From Ramlibacter tataouinensis (GTDB lineage: Bacteria; Pseudomonadota; Gammaproteobacteria; Burkholderiales; Burkholderiaceae_C): DNA of 64,000 nucleotides. Below are positions 14,983-22,832 of this stretch, piece after piece. The stretch is taken from the NCBI RefSeq assembly GCF_027941915.1, contig NZ_CP116009.1, positions 992,001-1,056,000 of the forward strand, given 5' to 3'. How positions within the stretch are numbered: position 1 is the stretch's first letter; each line of letters begins with the position of its first letter. The notes beneath the pieces were generated by a model. It had not been told where the DNA came from, did no database searches, and saw only the letters and a program-made list of their open reading frames with translations. A program made the position numbers and the translations under genes.

Positions 14983-16215
14983 ATGGAAGGCCTGCACCTC
15001 ACCGCGGATCTCTACGACTGCCGCTGCGAACCGGCGCTGATGATCGACGCCGACCGGCTGGCGCAACTGTGCAGTTCGCTCACGGTGGCCGCCGGACTGA
15101 CGGAAGTCGCGCAGCGATGGCACACCTTCCCCGAGTACGAGGGCCAGCCCGGCGGCGTGACCGGCACCCTGCTGCTGGCCGAATCGCACCTGGCGATTCA
15201 CACCTGGCCCGAGCGCGCGGCGGTCACGCTGGACGTCTATGTCTGCAACTTCACCGACGACAACTCCGGCAAGGCGCGTGACCTGATCGGCGGCCTGCAG
15301 CAGGCGTTCCAGCCCGGGCGCGCGCAGCGCCAGCAACTGCAGCGCGGCGGCGAGGTCACCGACACCAGCGAGACCGAGCTGGTGCTGGAGCCGATCAACG
15401 AGCAGAGCGTGTTCGGCTTCCGGTTCGATCGCCGGCTGCTGTCCACCCGCACGCCGTTCCAGCAACTGGAACTGCTGGAGTCGCGCCAGCTGGGCCGCAC
15501 GCTGCGGCTGGACGGCCGCTTCATGACCTCCGAGGCCGACGAATTCTTCTACCACGAGGCGCTGGTGCACCCGGCCGCCATCACGCATGGCTCGCCCGAA
15601 CGCGTGCTGATCCTGGGCGGCGGCGACGGCGGCGCGGCCGAGGAAGTGCTCAAGCACCCGTCGGTGCAGCACATCACCCTGGTGGACCTGGATCCCGGCG
15701 TGATCGAGATCGCGCGCCGCGAGCTCTCGAAGATCCACCGTGGGTCGCTGGACGACGAGCGGGTGAAGGTGTTGTGCGAGGACGGCGACGCCTTCGTGCG
15801 CCAGACCGACGAGCTGTTCGACCTGGTGCTGCTGGACCTGACCGACCCCGAGACGCCGGCCGGGCCCATGTACACGCCGGACTTCATGGCCGCCGTCCGC
15901 CGCGTGCTCGCACCCGGCGGCGCCGTGGTGCTGCACCTGGGCGCGCCGTTCTACGAGCGCGAGCAGGTGCGCAACCTGATCGCCTCGCTGAAGCAGACCT
16001 TCCGCAAGGTCTCGCCCTACGGCCTGCACATCCCGCTGTACGGCGCCTACTGGGGCCTGGTGGTCGCCTCCGACGACCTGGACCCGACCGCGATCTCGGC
16101 CTCCGAAGTGGCCGCCCGCCTGCACCAGCGCCGGGTCGGCGACCTGCAGTACTACAACCCGCAGGTGCACGGGGCGCTGTTCGCGCTGCCGAACTTCTAT
16201 CGGGAACTGGCCTGA
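14983..16215 (+). CDS. speE: Fused S-adenosylmethionine decarboxylase / spermidine synthase
   Basis: 410 residues from the ATG at 14983, chosen because GGAGGA stands 8 bases upstream; an ATG 27 codons earlier has no such site. Residues 1-110 are a prokaryotic S-adenosylmethionine decarboxylase half: ESHLAIHTWPE gives the cleavage and pyruvoyl Ser68, with His73 and Cys88. The spacing equals Ser63/His68/Cys83 of the Thermotoga enzyme. Residues 120-410 are an aminopropyltransferase with ADEFFYHE, ILGGGDGGAAEE, LVDLDPGVIEIAR and the catalytic LDLTDPETPAGPMYT loop. One chain would make decarboxylated AdoMet and pass its aminopropyl group to putrescine. No putrescine-forming gene is nearby. A similar fusion has, as I recall, been described in a few bacteria. 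Confidence 0.9.
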   Translation: MEGLHLTADLYDCRCEPALMIDADRLAQLCSSLTVAAGLTEVAQRWHTFPEYEGQPGGVTGTLLLAESHLAIHTWPERAAVTLDVYVCNFTDDNSGKARDLIGGLQQAFQPGRAQRQQLQRGGEVTDTSETELVLEPINEQSVFGFRFDRRLLSTRTPFQQLELLESRQLGRTLRLDGRFMTSEADEFFYHEALVHPAAITHGSPERVLILGGGDGGAAEEVLKHPSVQHITLVDLDPGVIEIARRELSKIHRGSLDDERVKVLCEDGDAFVRQTDELFDLVLLDLTDPETPAGPMYTPDFMAAVRRVLAPGGAVVLHLGAPFYEREQVRNLIASLKQTFRKVSPYGLHIPLYGAYWGLVVASDDLDPTAISASEVAARLHQRRVGDLQYYNPQVHGALFALPNFYRELA

Positions 16216-16222
16216 AGGGGAA

Positions 16223-16250
16223 CCCCCCGGGACGGTCGTCCGTCCGGGGG
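16223..16250. terminator. GC-rich hairpin between convergent genes, possible terminator
   Basis: A stem of 10 bp with one bulged G forms between 16224-16234 and 16241-16250, around a six-base loop. It lies 8 bp after the stop of the polyamine gene and before the converging SH3-domain gene, where a two-way terminator is expected. No T-run follows on either side, so the termination role is uncertain. Confidence 0.4.
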
Positions 16251-16254
16251 TCTG

Positions 16255-16274
16255 GTCATCCCGGCGAACGCCGG
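16255..16274. repeat. Dispersed palindromic repeat remnant
   Basis: GTCATCCCGGCGAACGCCGG is the exact reverse complement of 1942-1961 inside recD, and matches the recB copy near 6709-6732 at 18 of 20 bases. It is non-coding here, sitting between convergent genes. The element is of the kind whose translation gives IPAFAGMT or VIPANAGI peptides, a dispersed palindromic repeat class common in proteobacteria. Confidence 0.75.
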
Positions 16275-16356
16275 AAGCGGTCCTGCAGGTCGGGGACCGG
16301 CGGCGGCCGGCCCGGTGGACAATGCCACATCGTCGCGTCAGCGGCCGGGCTGCCGC

Positions 16357-16833
16357 TCACCAGCCCCACAGCAGGTTGCGCGCGATCCAGCCCTTGCGGT
16401 CGCCCTCGTCCTGCACCTGAATCCAGGTCGTGCGCTTGTCCAGTACCTGGAACACGTCGCCGTAGGCGGCCCGGCCCAGGACCCGGGACTTCGTGTCGGG
16501 GCCGGCGCGCAGGTTGGCGGTCGGCGACTTCACGATCACGTGCGGAGTGCCGGCGGTGAGCTGGCGCGCCACCCAGCCCTTGTCGTTCTCGAAGTCCACC
16601 ACCTGCAGCCACGAGCCCTTGCGCTGCAGCACCTTCAGCGGATAGCCGTAGCCCAGTTGCCACAGCACCTGGGCGCCGGCCGACGGCGCCGCGCGCAGGT
16701 TGACGTTCTCGCCGGCGATGCTGACGTGCTGCTGCGCGCTGGCCGGCGCTGCGGCGCCCGCCAGTCCCAGGGCCAGCGCGACCGAGAAGCTGCCAACCGC
16801 CTGGCGCGTGAAGTGGAACGGGGTGAGGGGCAA
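16357..16833 (-). CDS. Exported protein with two bacterial SH3 domains
   Basis: 158 residues if translation begins at the TTG at 16833, which has AAGGAGAT just upstream; an ATG at 16896 would add 21 residues that spoil the signal peptide and has no ribosome site. A signal peptide (basic start, then VALALGLAGAAAPASA) is followed by two SH3b domains, roughly 30-85 and 90-155, each with the typical NLRAAP/NLRAGP ... GWVARQL/GWIARNL pattern. Such proteins usually act in the periplasm and may bind peptidoglycan. It converges on the polyamine gene; the IclR gene lies upstream on the same strand. No specific role is visible. Confidence 0.8.
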   Translation of the reverse strand: MPLTPFHFTRQAVGSFSVALALGLAGAAAPASAQQHVSIAGENVNLRAAPSAGAQVLWQLGYGYPLKVLQRKGSWLQVVDFENDKGWVARQLTAGTPHVIVKSPTANLRAGPDTKSRVLGRAAYGDVFQVLDKRTTWIQVQDEGDRKGWIARNLLWGW

Positions 16834-16906
16834 GCCGGATCTCCTTTCGAAAGACTGAGGCGACCCGCTGGCACAGCCATAAGTTCCCCCCGGCACGCCC
16901 GTGCCC

Positions 16907-17701
16907 TCAGCCCTTGCCCAGCGGCGGCCGGCCGAACAGCGTCGATGCGTTGCTGATCGGCCCCAGTTCGGCCACGGCCTGCAGCAGCGCCGGCGCCAGT
17001 TCGTGCAGGCGACGCGGCGTGAGCCGGCTGCGCGGCCCGGCGATGCTGATGACGCCGATCGCCTGCCCGCGGCGCAGCACGGGGGCCGCGACGGCGGTCA
17101 TGCCGGGCGCGAACACTTCGTCGATGACGGCGTAGCCGCGCACGCGGGCGGCGTGCAGGAAACCCAGCAGCGCCTTGACCGTGGTCGGCGCGGTGGGCCC
17201 GTAATCGGCGGGCGCGCCGAAGCCCTGGCGCGACACCAGCTCCAGCGCGCGCTCGTCGCTGAGGGTCATCAGCCACGCATGCCCCGAGGCGGTGCAGGAC
17301 AGCCGGGCATCGGCGCCCATGTCGGGGTCGTAGCGCAGCCCGGCCTGGCGCGGCCCCTGCGCCTTGGCCACGAAGGTCAGGCGGTCCTCGTCCACGATCG
17401 ACAGGCGCACCAGTTCGCCCGAGGACTGGGCCAGGCGCTCCAGCAGCGGCTCGGCGATGTCGACGATGCCGGCGCTGCTCAGGAAGCCCAGGCCCAGGGC
17501 CACCACCTTGGTGGTCAGCACGTAGTCGCCCTGCTTGCGCGCCTGCCGCACGTAGTCGCGCCGCTGCAGCTCCGCCAGCAACCGGTGGCAGGCGCTCAGG
17601 GGGATGTCCAGCTCCGACGCGATCATCGACAGCGGCAGGCCCTGTGGATAGCGGGTCAGGTGTTCCAGCACGGAAAGGCCGCGGTCGAGGGCGATGCTCA
17701 T
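16907..17701 (-). CDS. IclR-family transcriptional regulator
   Basis: 264 residues from the ATG at 17701. An N-terminal winged helix (LSMIASELDIPLSACHRLLAEL) is followed by the IclR effector domain with GHAWLMTLS and the C-terminal VAAPVLRRGQAIGVISIAG. It is divergent from the operon 17831-21967 with 129 bp between the starts, the usual arrangement for a local regulator of aromatic or hydroaromatic acid catabolism. The probable effector is a quinate- or shikimate-type compound; this is inferred from context. The ribosome site before the ATG is weak (AAGAAA). Confidence 0.88.
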   Translation of the reverse strand: MSIALDRGLSVLEHLTRYPQGLPLSMIASELDIPLSACHRLLAELQRRDYVRQARKQGDYVLTTKVVALGLGFLSSAGIVDIAEPLLERLAQSSGELVRLSIVDEDRLTFVAKAQGPRQAGLRYDPDMGADARLSCTASGHAWLMTLSDERALELVSRQGFGAPADYGPTAPTTVKALLGFLHAARVRGYAVIDEVFAPGMTAVAAPVLRRGQAIGVISIAGPRSRLTPRRLHELAPALLQAVAELGPISNASTLFGRPPLGKG

Positions 17702-17830
17702 TTTCTTGATGCGAAAAGAGTTTCCAGTCCGGAAAGATTTTCCCATGCGGCCCCAAGAATCGCGCTGCACCGATCCACAGCCAGCACCGGAGACGACGCG
17801 CATGGACACCAGCCATCCGGAAGCCACCAC

Positions 17831-18271
17831 ATGAGCAGCACCGTCTACGTCCTGAATGGACCCAACCTGAACCTGCTGGGGGTGCGGGAGCCGCACCTGT
17901 ACGGCAGCACCACCTTGCCGCAGGTCGAGGACCTGTGCCGACGCGTGGCGGGCGAGCTGGGCCTGGGCTGCGAGTTCCGCCAGACCAACCACGAAGGCGT
18001 GCTGGTCGACTGGGTGCAGGAGGCGCGCGAGCGCGCCGCCGCCCTCGCCATCAACCCGGCCGGCCTGTCGTTCCGCTCCATTCCGCTGCTGGACGCCTTG
18101 AAGGCCTTCGACAAGCCGATCGCCGAGGTGCATGTGACCAACATCCACCGGCGCGATGCGCTGTACCAGCAGTCGCTGGTATCGCTGGCGGCCACCGGCG
18201 TCATCTGCGGCTTCGGCGCCTTCGGCTACGAACTGGCCTTGCGCGCGCTGGCCCACCGGCTCGCCGGTTGA
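17831..18271 (+). CDS. aroQ: Type II 3-dehydroquinate dehydratase-like protein, divergent active site
   Basis: 146 residues, the normal length for type II dehydroquinate dehydratase. The N-terminal signature LNGPNLNLLGVREPHLYG is intact, including the loop Arg and the catalytic Tyr. Also kept are NHEGVLVDW, the VHVTNIH histidine and the C-terminal ATGVICGFGAFGYELAL. However, the substrate-site stretch usually reading GG-x-T-H-T-S-V-A-L-R-D is AGLSFRSIPLLDA: the conserved His is Phe, the Thr is Arg and the Arg before the Asp is Leu. The Arg pair after the second histidine (E-F-R-R-H-S in M. tuberculosis) is Y-Q-Q-S. It may use a substrate other than dehydroquinate. First gene of the TRAP operon. 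Confidence 0.75.
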   Translation: MSSTVYVLNGPNLNLLGVREPHLYGSTTLPQVEDLCRRVAGELGLGCEFRQTNHEGVLVDWVQEARERAAALAINPAGLSFRSIPLLDALKAFDKPIAEVHVTNIHRRDALYQQSLVSLAATGVICGFGAFGYELALRALAHRLAG

Positions 18272-18307
18272 GTCATCATCTTTCCCACGACAACACAGGA
18301 GACAAGC

Positions 18308-19294
18308 ATGAACCGTTCGATCGACCGCCGGACCCTGCTGGGCGCCGGTGCCGCCCTCGCCGCCGCCGCCCTGCCCGCCTGGGCGCAGGCCCAGCCCACC
18401 TTGCGCTTCGCCGCCGTGTTCTCCGACAAGGACATCCGGGCCGACATGATGAAGATGTTCGCCAAGGAGGTGGAGGCCGACTTCAAGCTGGAAACGCACC
18501 TGAACTCCACGCTGTTCCGCCAGGGCACCGAGCTGGTGGCGCTCCAGCGCGACAACCTGGAGATGGGCAACATCGCGCCGCAGGACTTCGCCAAGCAGGT
18601 GCCGGCCTGGTCGCTGCTGACCGCCGCCTACGTGTTCCGCGACGCCAACCACCTGACCGCCTTCTTCGCCAGCGAGGCGGGCGCGCAGATGAAGAAGATG
18701 GTGGAGGACCAGGTGAAGGTGAAGATCCTCGGCCCGACCTTCTTCGGCACCCGGCACGTGGGGCTCAAGCCGAAAAAGAAGATCAGCGTGCCGGCCGACC
18801 TGGCCGGGGTGAAGCTGCGCATGCCGCCCGGCGACGCCTGGCAGCTGCTGGGCCGCTCGCTCGGCGCCAACCCGACGCCGATGGCCTACGCCGAGACCTA
18901 CACCGGCCTGCAGACCGGCGCGGTGGACGGCCAGGACAACCCGCTGCCGAACATCCAGAACATGAAGTTCAACGAGGTGATGTCGCAGATCGTGCTGACC
19001 TCGCACCTGGTGGCCTTCGACCTGCTCACGGTGAACCTCAAGACCTGGAACGCCATGGGCGCCGCCAAGCAGCGCGCCTTCCAGGCCGCAGCCGACAAGG
19101 CGATCGCCTGGAGCACGGCGGAGCACCAGAAGCGCGAGGCCGAGCTGGCCGAGAGCTTCCGCAAGGGCGGCCTGGACGTGTACGTGCCCAACATCGGCGC
19201 CTTCCGCGAGCACGCCCAGAAGGTGTACCTGGCCTCCGACGAAGCCAAGGCCTGGCCGCCCGGCATGCTGGACAAGATCAACGCCATGAAGTGA
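18308..19294 (+). CDS. TRAP transporter substrate-binding protein, DctP family
   Basis: 328 residues. The N-terminus MNRSIDRRTLLGAGAALAAAALPAWAQA is a signal peptide with a twin-arginine look, cleaved after AQA. The mature part has typical DctP landmarks: FRQGTELVALQRDNLEMGNIAP early, the LRMPPGDAW stretch with the Arg that binds the ligand carboxylate, and YTGLQTGAVDGQDNPLPNI. It captures an organic acid in the periplasm and hands it to the membrane subunits that follow. Gene order suggests a quinate/shikimate-like acid. 36 bp separate it from the dehydratase-like gene. Confidence 0.92.
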   Translation: MNRSIDRRTLLGAGAALAAAALPAWAQAQPTLRFAAVFSDKDIRADMMKMFAKEVEADFKLETHLNSTLFRQGTELVALQRDNLEMGNIAPQDFAKQVPAWSLLTAAYVFRDANHLTAFFASEAGAQMKKMVEDQVKVKILGPTFFGTRHVGLKPKKKISVPADLAGVKLRMPPGDAWQLLGRSLGANPTPMAYAETYTGLQTGAVDGQDNPLPNIQNMKFNEVMSQIVLTSHLVAFDLLTVNLKTWNAMGAAKQRAFQAAADKAIAWSTAEHQKREAELAESFRKGGLDVYVPNIGAFREHAQKVYLASDEAKAWPPGMLDKINAMK

Positions 19295-19305
19295 GCGCGG
19301 GCCGC

Positions 19306-19815
19306 ATGCTGCATCGCGTCCTGCGGCCGCTGCACCGCTTCGCCGAAGCGGTGGCGGCGGCCCTGCTGGCGGTGATCTTCGTCGCCTTCATCCTGCAGAT
19401 CGTCCTGCGCTACGCGTTCAACTGGCCGGTGGGCTGGACGTCCGAGCTGTCGCTGGCGGCCTGGCTGTGGCTGGTGCTGTGGGGCGCCGCCTTCGTGCTC
19501 AAGGACGACGAGGAGATCCGCATCGACCTGCTGGTCGACCGCGCCGGCCCGCGCACCCGCCGGGTGCTGGTGGCAATCGGCGCCCTGAGCATCGTCGTGC
19601 TGTTCGGCATGTCGCTGCGGGCCTCGTACGACTACGTGAGCTTCATGAAGGTGGAAAAGAGCTCCTACCTGGGCATCCGCATGGACGTCACCTACTCGAT
19701 CTACCTCGTGTTCGCCGGGGCCGTGGTGCTGCGCGCGCTGCGGCAACTGGTGCGCGCGTTGCGCGGCACCCTGCCGGCGCCGCGCCCGGTGGCCGCCACC
19801 TCCTCCGCGCTGTGA
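19306..19815 (+). CDS. TRAP transporter small membrane subunit, DctQ family
   Basis: 169 residues from the ATG at 19306. A GTG at 19291 that overlaps the dctP stop (GTGA) is in frame and would add five residues; it is a plausible coupled start. Four membrane helices are visible, the first around AALLAVIFVAFILQIVLRY, with the characteristic WTSELSLAAWLWLVLWGAAF and the D-D-E-E-I-R-I-D loop of DctQ proteins. It forms the small integral subunit with the DctM protein encoded next. Confidence 0.88.
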   Translation: MLHRVLRPLHRFAEAVAAALLAVIFVAFILQIVLRYAFNWPVGWTSELSLAAWLWLVLWGAAFVLKDDEEIRIDLLVDRAGPRTRRVLVAIGALSIVVLFGMSLRASYDYVSFMKVEKSSYLGIRMDVTYSIYLVFAGAVVLRALRQLVRALRGTLPAPRPVAATSSAL

Positions 19816-21110
19816 ACCTGACCAGTCCCTTCGCGCTGGCGCTGGGCGCCATCGTCGCGCTCAGCCTGCTGGGCGTGCCCGTCGGGCACGCCATGATCGG
19901 CGGCTCCGTGCTGTACCTGTACCTCAAGGGCATGGACATGGGCGCCGCCGCCGAGCAGCTGCTCAACGGCACCTACTCCAGCTTCCTGCTGCTGGCCATT
20001 CCGCTGTTCATCCTGGCGGCGGCCATCATGAGCAACGGGAGCATCCTGGATCGGCTGCTGCGCTTTTGCAACGCCATCGTCGGCCGCTTCCCGGGCGGGC
20101 TGGCGCAGGTGAACGTGCTGCAAAGCGTGGTCTTCGCCAGCATGTCGGGCAGCGCGCTGGCCGACGCCGCCGGCTCCGGCAAGCTGATGCAGGAGATGAT
20201 GACGCGCGAGAAGAAGTACACGCCGGAGTTCGCCGCCGCCCTCAGCGCCGTGTCTTCGGTGATCGGGCCAATCCTGCCGCCGTCCATTCCGCTGGTGCTG
20301 TATGCGCTGGTGTCGGGCACGTCCATCGGCTACCTGTTCATCGGCGGCGTGCTGCCCGGGCTGCTGCTGGGCGGCGTGCAGATGGGCCTGATCTGGTGGC
20401 TGGCCAAGCGGCGCAACTTCCCGCTGGAAGCCCCGGTGCGGCTGCGCGAGATGCCGCGCATCACGCGCGAGGCCTTTCCCGCGCTGATGCTGCCGGTGGT
20501 GCTGCTGGGCTGCCTGTACAGCGGCATCACCACGCCGACCGAAGCGGCCGGGGTGGCCGCCGCCTACGCCCTGCTGATCTCGGCGGCGCTGTACGGCATG
20601 CGCTGGAGCGACTTCTACGACTCGCTGCTGGCCAGCGCGCGCATGAGCATTTCCATCGGCATGCTGATCGCCGGCGCCCTGGTGTTCAACTACGTGATCA
20701 CCTCCGAGAACATCCCGGCGGCGCTGAGCCGGGCGCTCGGCGGCCTGCAGCTGACGCCGATGGCCTTCCTGCTGCTGGTGAACGCGCTGCTGCTGCTGCT
20801 GGGGGCGTTCCTGGAGGGCTCCACCATCATCCTGGTCATCCTGCCGGTGCTGCTGCCGACCGCCACGGCGCTGGGCATCGACCCGGTGCACTTCGGCGTG
20901 ATGGCGGTGCTGAACATCATGATCGGCCTGGTCACGCCGCCCTACGGCCTGCTGCTGTTCATGATGATGAAGATCGCCGACGTGCCCCTGGGCGCGCTGC
21001 TGCGCGAGACCTGGCCCTTCCTGCTGGTGATGGTGGCCGCACTGGCGCTGGTGACGGCCTGGCCGGACTTCGTGCTGGTGCTGCCGCGACTGGCGGGGTA
21101 CACGGGATGA
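19812..21110 (+). CDS. TRAP transporter large permease, DctM family
   Basis: 432 residues. Translation starts at a GTG at 19812 that overlaps the dctQ stop (GTGA); no ATG fits the conserved N-terminus. About twelve membrane helices are present, with the family signatures SMSGSALADAAGSGKLMQ, PPSIPLVLYALVSGTS and LVTPPYGLLLFMMM. This is the sodium-driven permease of the TRAP system. Its stop overlaps the aroE-like start (ATGA), so uptake and the dehydrogenase are translated together. Confidence 0.93.
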   Translation: MNLTSPFALALGAIVALSLLGVPVGHAMIGGSVLYLYLKGMDMGAAAEQLLNGTYSSFLLLAIPLFILAAAIMSNGSILDRLLRFCNAIVGRFPGGLAQVNVLQSVVFASMSGSALADAAGSGKLMQEMMTREKKYTPEFAAALSAVSSVIGPILPPSIPLVLYALVSGTSIGYLFIGGVLPGLLLGGVQMGLIWWLAKRRNFPLEAPVRLREMPRITREAFPALMLPVVLLGCLYSGITTPTEAAGVAAAYALLISAALYGMRWSDFYDSLLASARMSISIGMLIAGALVFNYVITSENIPAALSRALGGLQLTPMAFLLLVNALLLLLGAFLEGSTIILVILPVLLPTATALGIDPVHFGVMAVLNIMIGLVTPPYGLLLFMMMKIADVPLGALLRETWPFLLVMVAALALVTAWPDFVLVLPRLAGYTG

Positions 21111-21967
21111 GCGGGTCCGAAGGCAAGCTGCTGTGCGGTTTGATCGGTGCCGGCATCCAGCAGTCGCTAACGCCGGCCCTGCAGGAGGAGGAAGCCCGCC
21201 ACCACGGTCTGCGCCTGCATTACCAGCTGATCGACCTCGACACCGCCGGCGCCTCGGTGCGGGAGCTGCCCGGGCTGATCGCCGCCGCCCGCATCATGGG
21301 CTTCGCCGGATTGAACATCACCTTTCCTTGCAAGCAGGCGGTCGTGCCGCTGCTGGACGAGCTGTCGCCGGAGGCGGCCGCGATGGGGGCGGTCAACACG
21401 GTGGTGAACCGGGGCGGCCGGCTGGTTGGCCACAACACCGACGGCTCGGGCTGGGCCTGGGGCTTCCGGCGCGCGTTGCCGGATGCGGACCTCGGCTGCG
21501 TGGTGCTGCTGGGCGCCGGCGGCGCCGGCTCCGCCATCGCCGACGCCGCCTGCCGGCTCGGCGTCGGCGAACTGCGCATCGTCGATGCCGAGCCGGACCG
21601 CGCCGACGCACTGGCGGCGGCGCTGAATGCGCGCTTCGCCGGCCGCGCACGCGCGTTTGCCGATGCGCGCGCGGCGCTGTCGGGCGCCACCGGCCTGGTC
21701 CATGCCACGCCCACCGGCATGGCCAAGCTTCCTGGAATGGCGCTGCGGGCCTCTTTGCTGGGGCCGCATCTCTGGGTGTCGGAAGTCGTGTACTTCCCGA
21801 TCGAGACCGACCTGCTGCGGGCGGCCCGCGCGGCCGGTTGCCGCACGGTGGATGGCGGCACGATGGCGGTCGGACAGGCAGTCGGCGCCTTCGAGCTGTT
21901 CACCGGCCGCCAGGCGGATGCGACACGGATGGCGCAGCACTTTCGCGGGCTGCTGGCGACGCGCTGA
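21107..21967 (+). CDS. aroE: Quinate/shikimate dehydrogenase, probably NAD-dependent
   Basis: 286 residues. The substrate domain holds SLTPALQ in place of the usual SKSP, the catalytic-lysine motif NITFPCKQ, GAVNTV and GHNTDGSGW. The nucleotide domain has LLGAGGAGSAIADAA, and the second strand ends IVDAEPDRADAL. An acidic Asp here, where NADP enzymes have N-R-T, favours NAD and hence a catabolic direction (quinate or shikimate oxidation). It is the last gene of the IclR-linked operon, overlapping the permease by ATGA. A dehydroshikimate dehydratase to complete the route to protocatechuate is not in the window. Confidence 0.85.
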   Translation: MSGSEGKLLCGLIGAGIQQSLTPALQEEEARHHGLRLHYQLIDLDTAGASVRELPGLIAAARIMGFAGLNITFPCKQAVVPLLDELSPEAAAMGAVNTVVNRGGRLVGHNTDGSGWAWGFRRALPDADLGCVVLLGAGGAGSAIADAACRLGVGELRIVDAEPDRADALAAALNARFAGRARAFADARAALSGATGLVHATPTGMAKLPGMALRASLLGPHLWVSEVVYFPIETDLLRAARAAGCRTVDGGTMAVGQAVGAFELFTGRQADATRMAQHFRGLLATR

Positions 21968-22017
21968 GGGCGGTTGGGCAGCAGGGCCGGCAATACAGCC
22001 CGACCCTGCGACCGGCC

Positions 22018-22497
22018 TCAACCCCGGCGCGCCGCCTCGATCTTTGCGATGTCGATCTTCCTCATCTGCATCATCGCGTCGAAGGCCCGCTTGGCCGCGG
22101 CGGGGTCCGGATCGGCGATGGCGTCGGTCAGGGCGCGCGGCGTGATCTGCCATGACAGGCCCCACTTGTCCTTGCACCAGCCGCATTCGCTTTCCTGGCC
22201 GCCGTTGCCGACGATCGCGTTCCACAGGCGGTCGGTCTCGGCCTGGTCGTCGGTGGCGACCTGGAACGAGAACGCCTCGCTGTGTTTGAACGCCGGGCCG
22301 CCGTTCAGGCCGAGGCAGGGGATGCCGAGGACGGTGAACTCGACCGTCAGCACGTCGCCCTGCTTGCCCGCCGGATAGTCGCCCGGCGCGCGATACACCT
22401 TGCCGACCGCGCTATCCGGGAACGTCGCGGCATAGAACTGAGCGGCATCCAGCGCGGTGCCGTCGTACCAGAGACAGATCGTGTTCTTGGGGGTCAC
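22018..22497 (-). CDS. PhnB-like VOC-fold protein
   Basis: 159 residues. The start is the GTG at 22497, giving MTPKNTICLWYDG, the usual family beginning, with TTGGAGAAC upstream. The fold is the beta-alpha-beta-beta-beta module of the glyoxalase/extradiol superfamily: AAQFYAATFPDSAV, then LTVEFTVLGIPCLGLNGGP, then WGLSWQITPRAL. Members are often annotated as 3-demethylubiquinone methyltransferase-like, but most have no proven function. It converges on the aroE-like gene. Confidence 0.8.
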   Translation of the reverse strand: MTPKNTICLWYDGTALDAAQFYAATFPDSAVGKVYRAPGDYPAGKQGDVLTVEFTVLGIPCLGLNGGPAFKHSEAFSFQVATDDQAETDRLWNAIVGNGGQESECGWCKDKWGLSWQITPRALTDAIADPDPAAAKRAFDAMMQMRKIDIAKIEAARRG

Positions 22498-22577
22498 CGG
22501 CGTTCTCCAACTTGTGAAGGGAGCGGCCATCCTACGCGGGACCGGGACGCGCAAGGGGCGCCGTGGCTGCCGCCGGC

Positions 22578-22805
22578 TCAGCGGCCCGAACCGTCGCGCA
22601 GCGGCTGCAGCAGGTGCCGCAGCCCGTTGTGGTCGATCTCGTGCATCAGCGCGAGCAGGCGGCCCAGCTGCCCGGCCGGAAACCCTTCGCGGGCGAACCA
22701 GTTCAGGTAGTTGCCGGGCAGGTCCGCGATGCGCGTGCCCTTGTACTTGCCGTACGGCATCTCGGTCCTGACCAGGAGTTCCAGCGAGTCCGGCATGCCC
22801 GGCAT
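22578..22805 (-). CDS. Small DUF3820-family protein
   Basis: 75 residues, with the family pattern MPYGKYKGTRIADLPGNYLNWFAREGFP (positions 16-43) that is typical of DUF3820. The biochemical role is unknown; relatives have been linked to quorum-regulated virulence in annotations, without mechanism. A second ATG three codons in (22796) could also be the start. It lies between the VOC-fold gene and an MFS transporter, all on the minus strand. Confidence 0.75.
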   Translation of the reverse strand: MPGMPDSLELLVRTEMPYGKYKGTRIADLPGNYLNWFAREGFPAGQLGRLLALMHEIDHNGLRHLLQPLRDGSGR

Positions 22806-22832
22806 TCTCGCGCGGCGATGGCGAGTGGAGCC

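Noticed and set aside
14823..15281. Plus-strand frame of 152 codons overlapping the start of the polyamine gene
   Set aside because: It runs out of frame into the SpeD part, whose catalytic residues are unambiguous in the other frame.
16223..16250. Strong rho-independent terminator after the polyamine gene
   Set aside because: The stem is good but no T-run follows, so only a low-confidence terminator was recorded.
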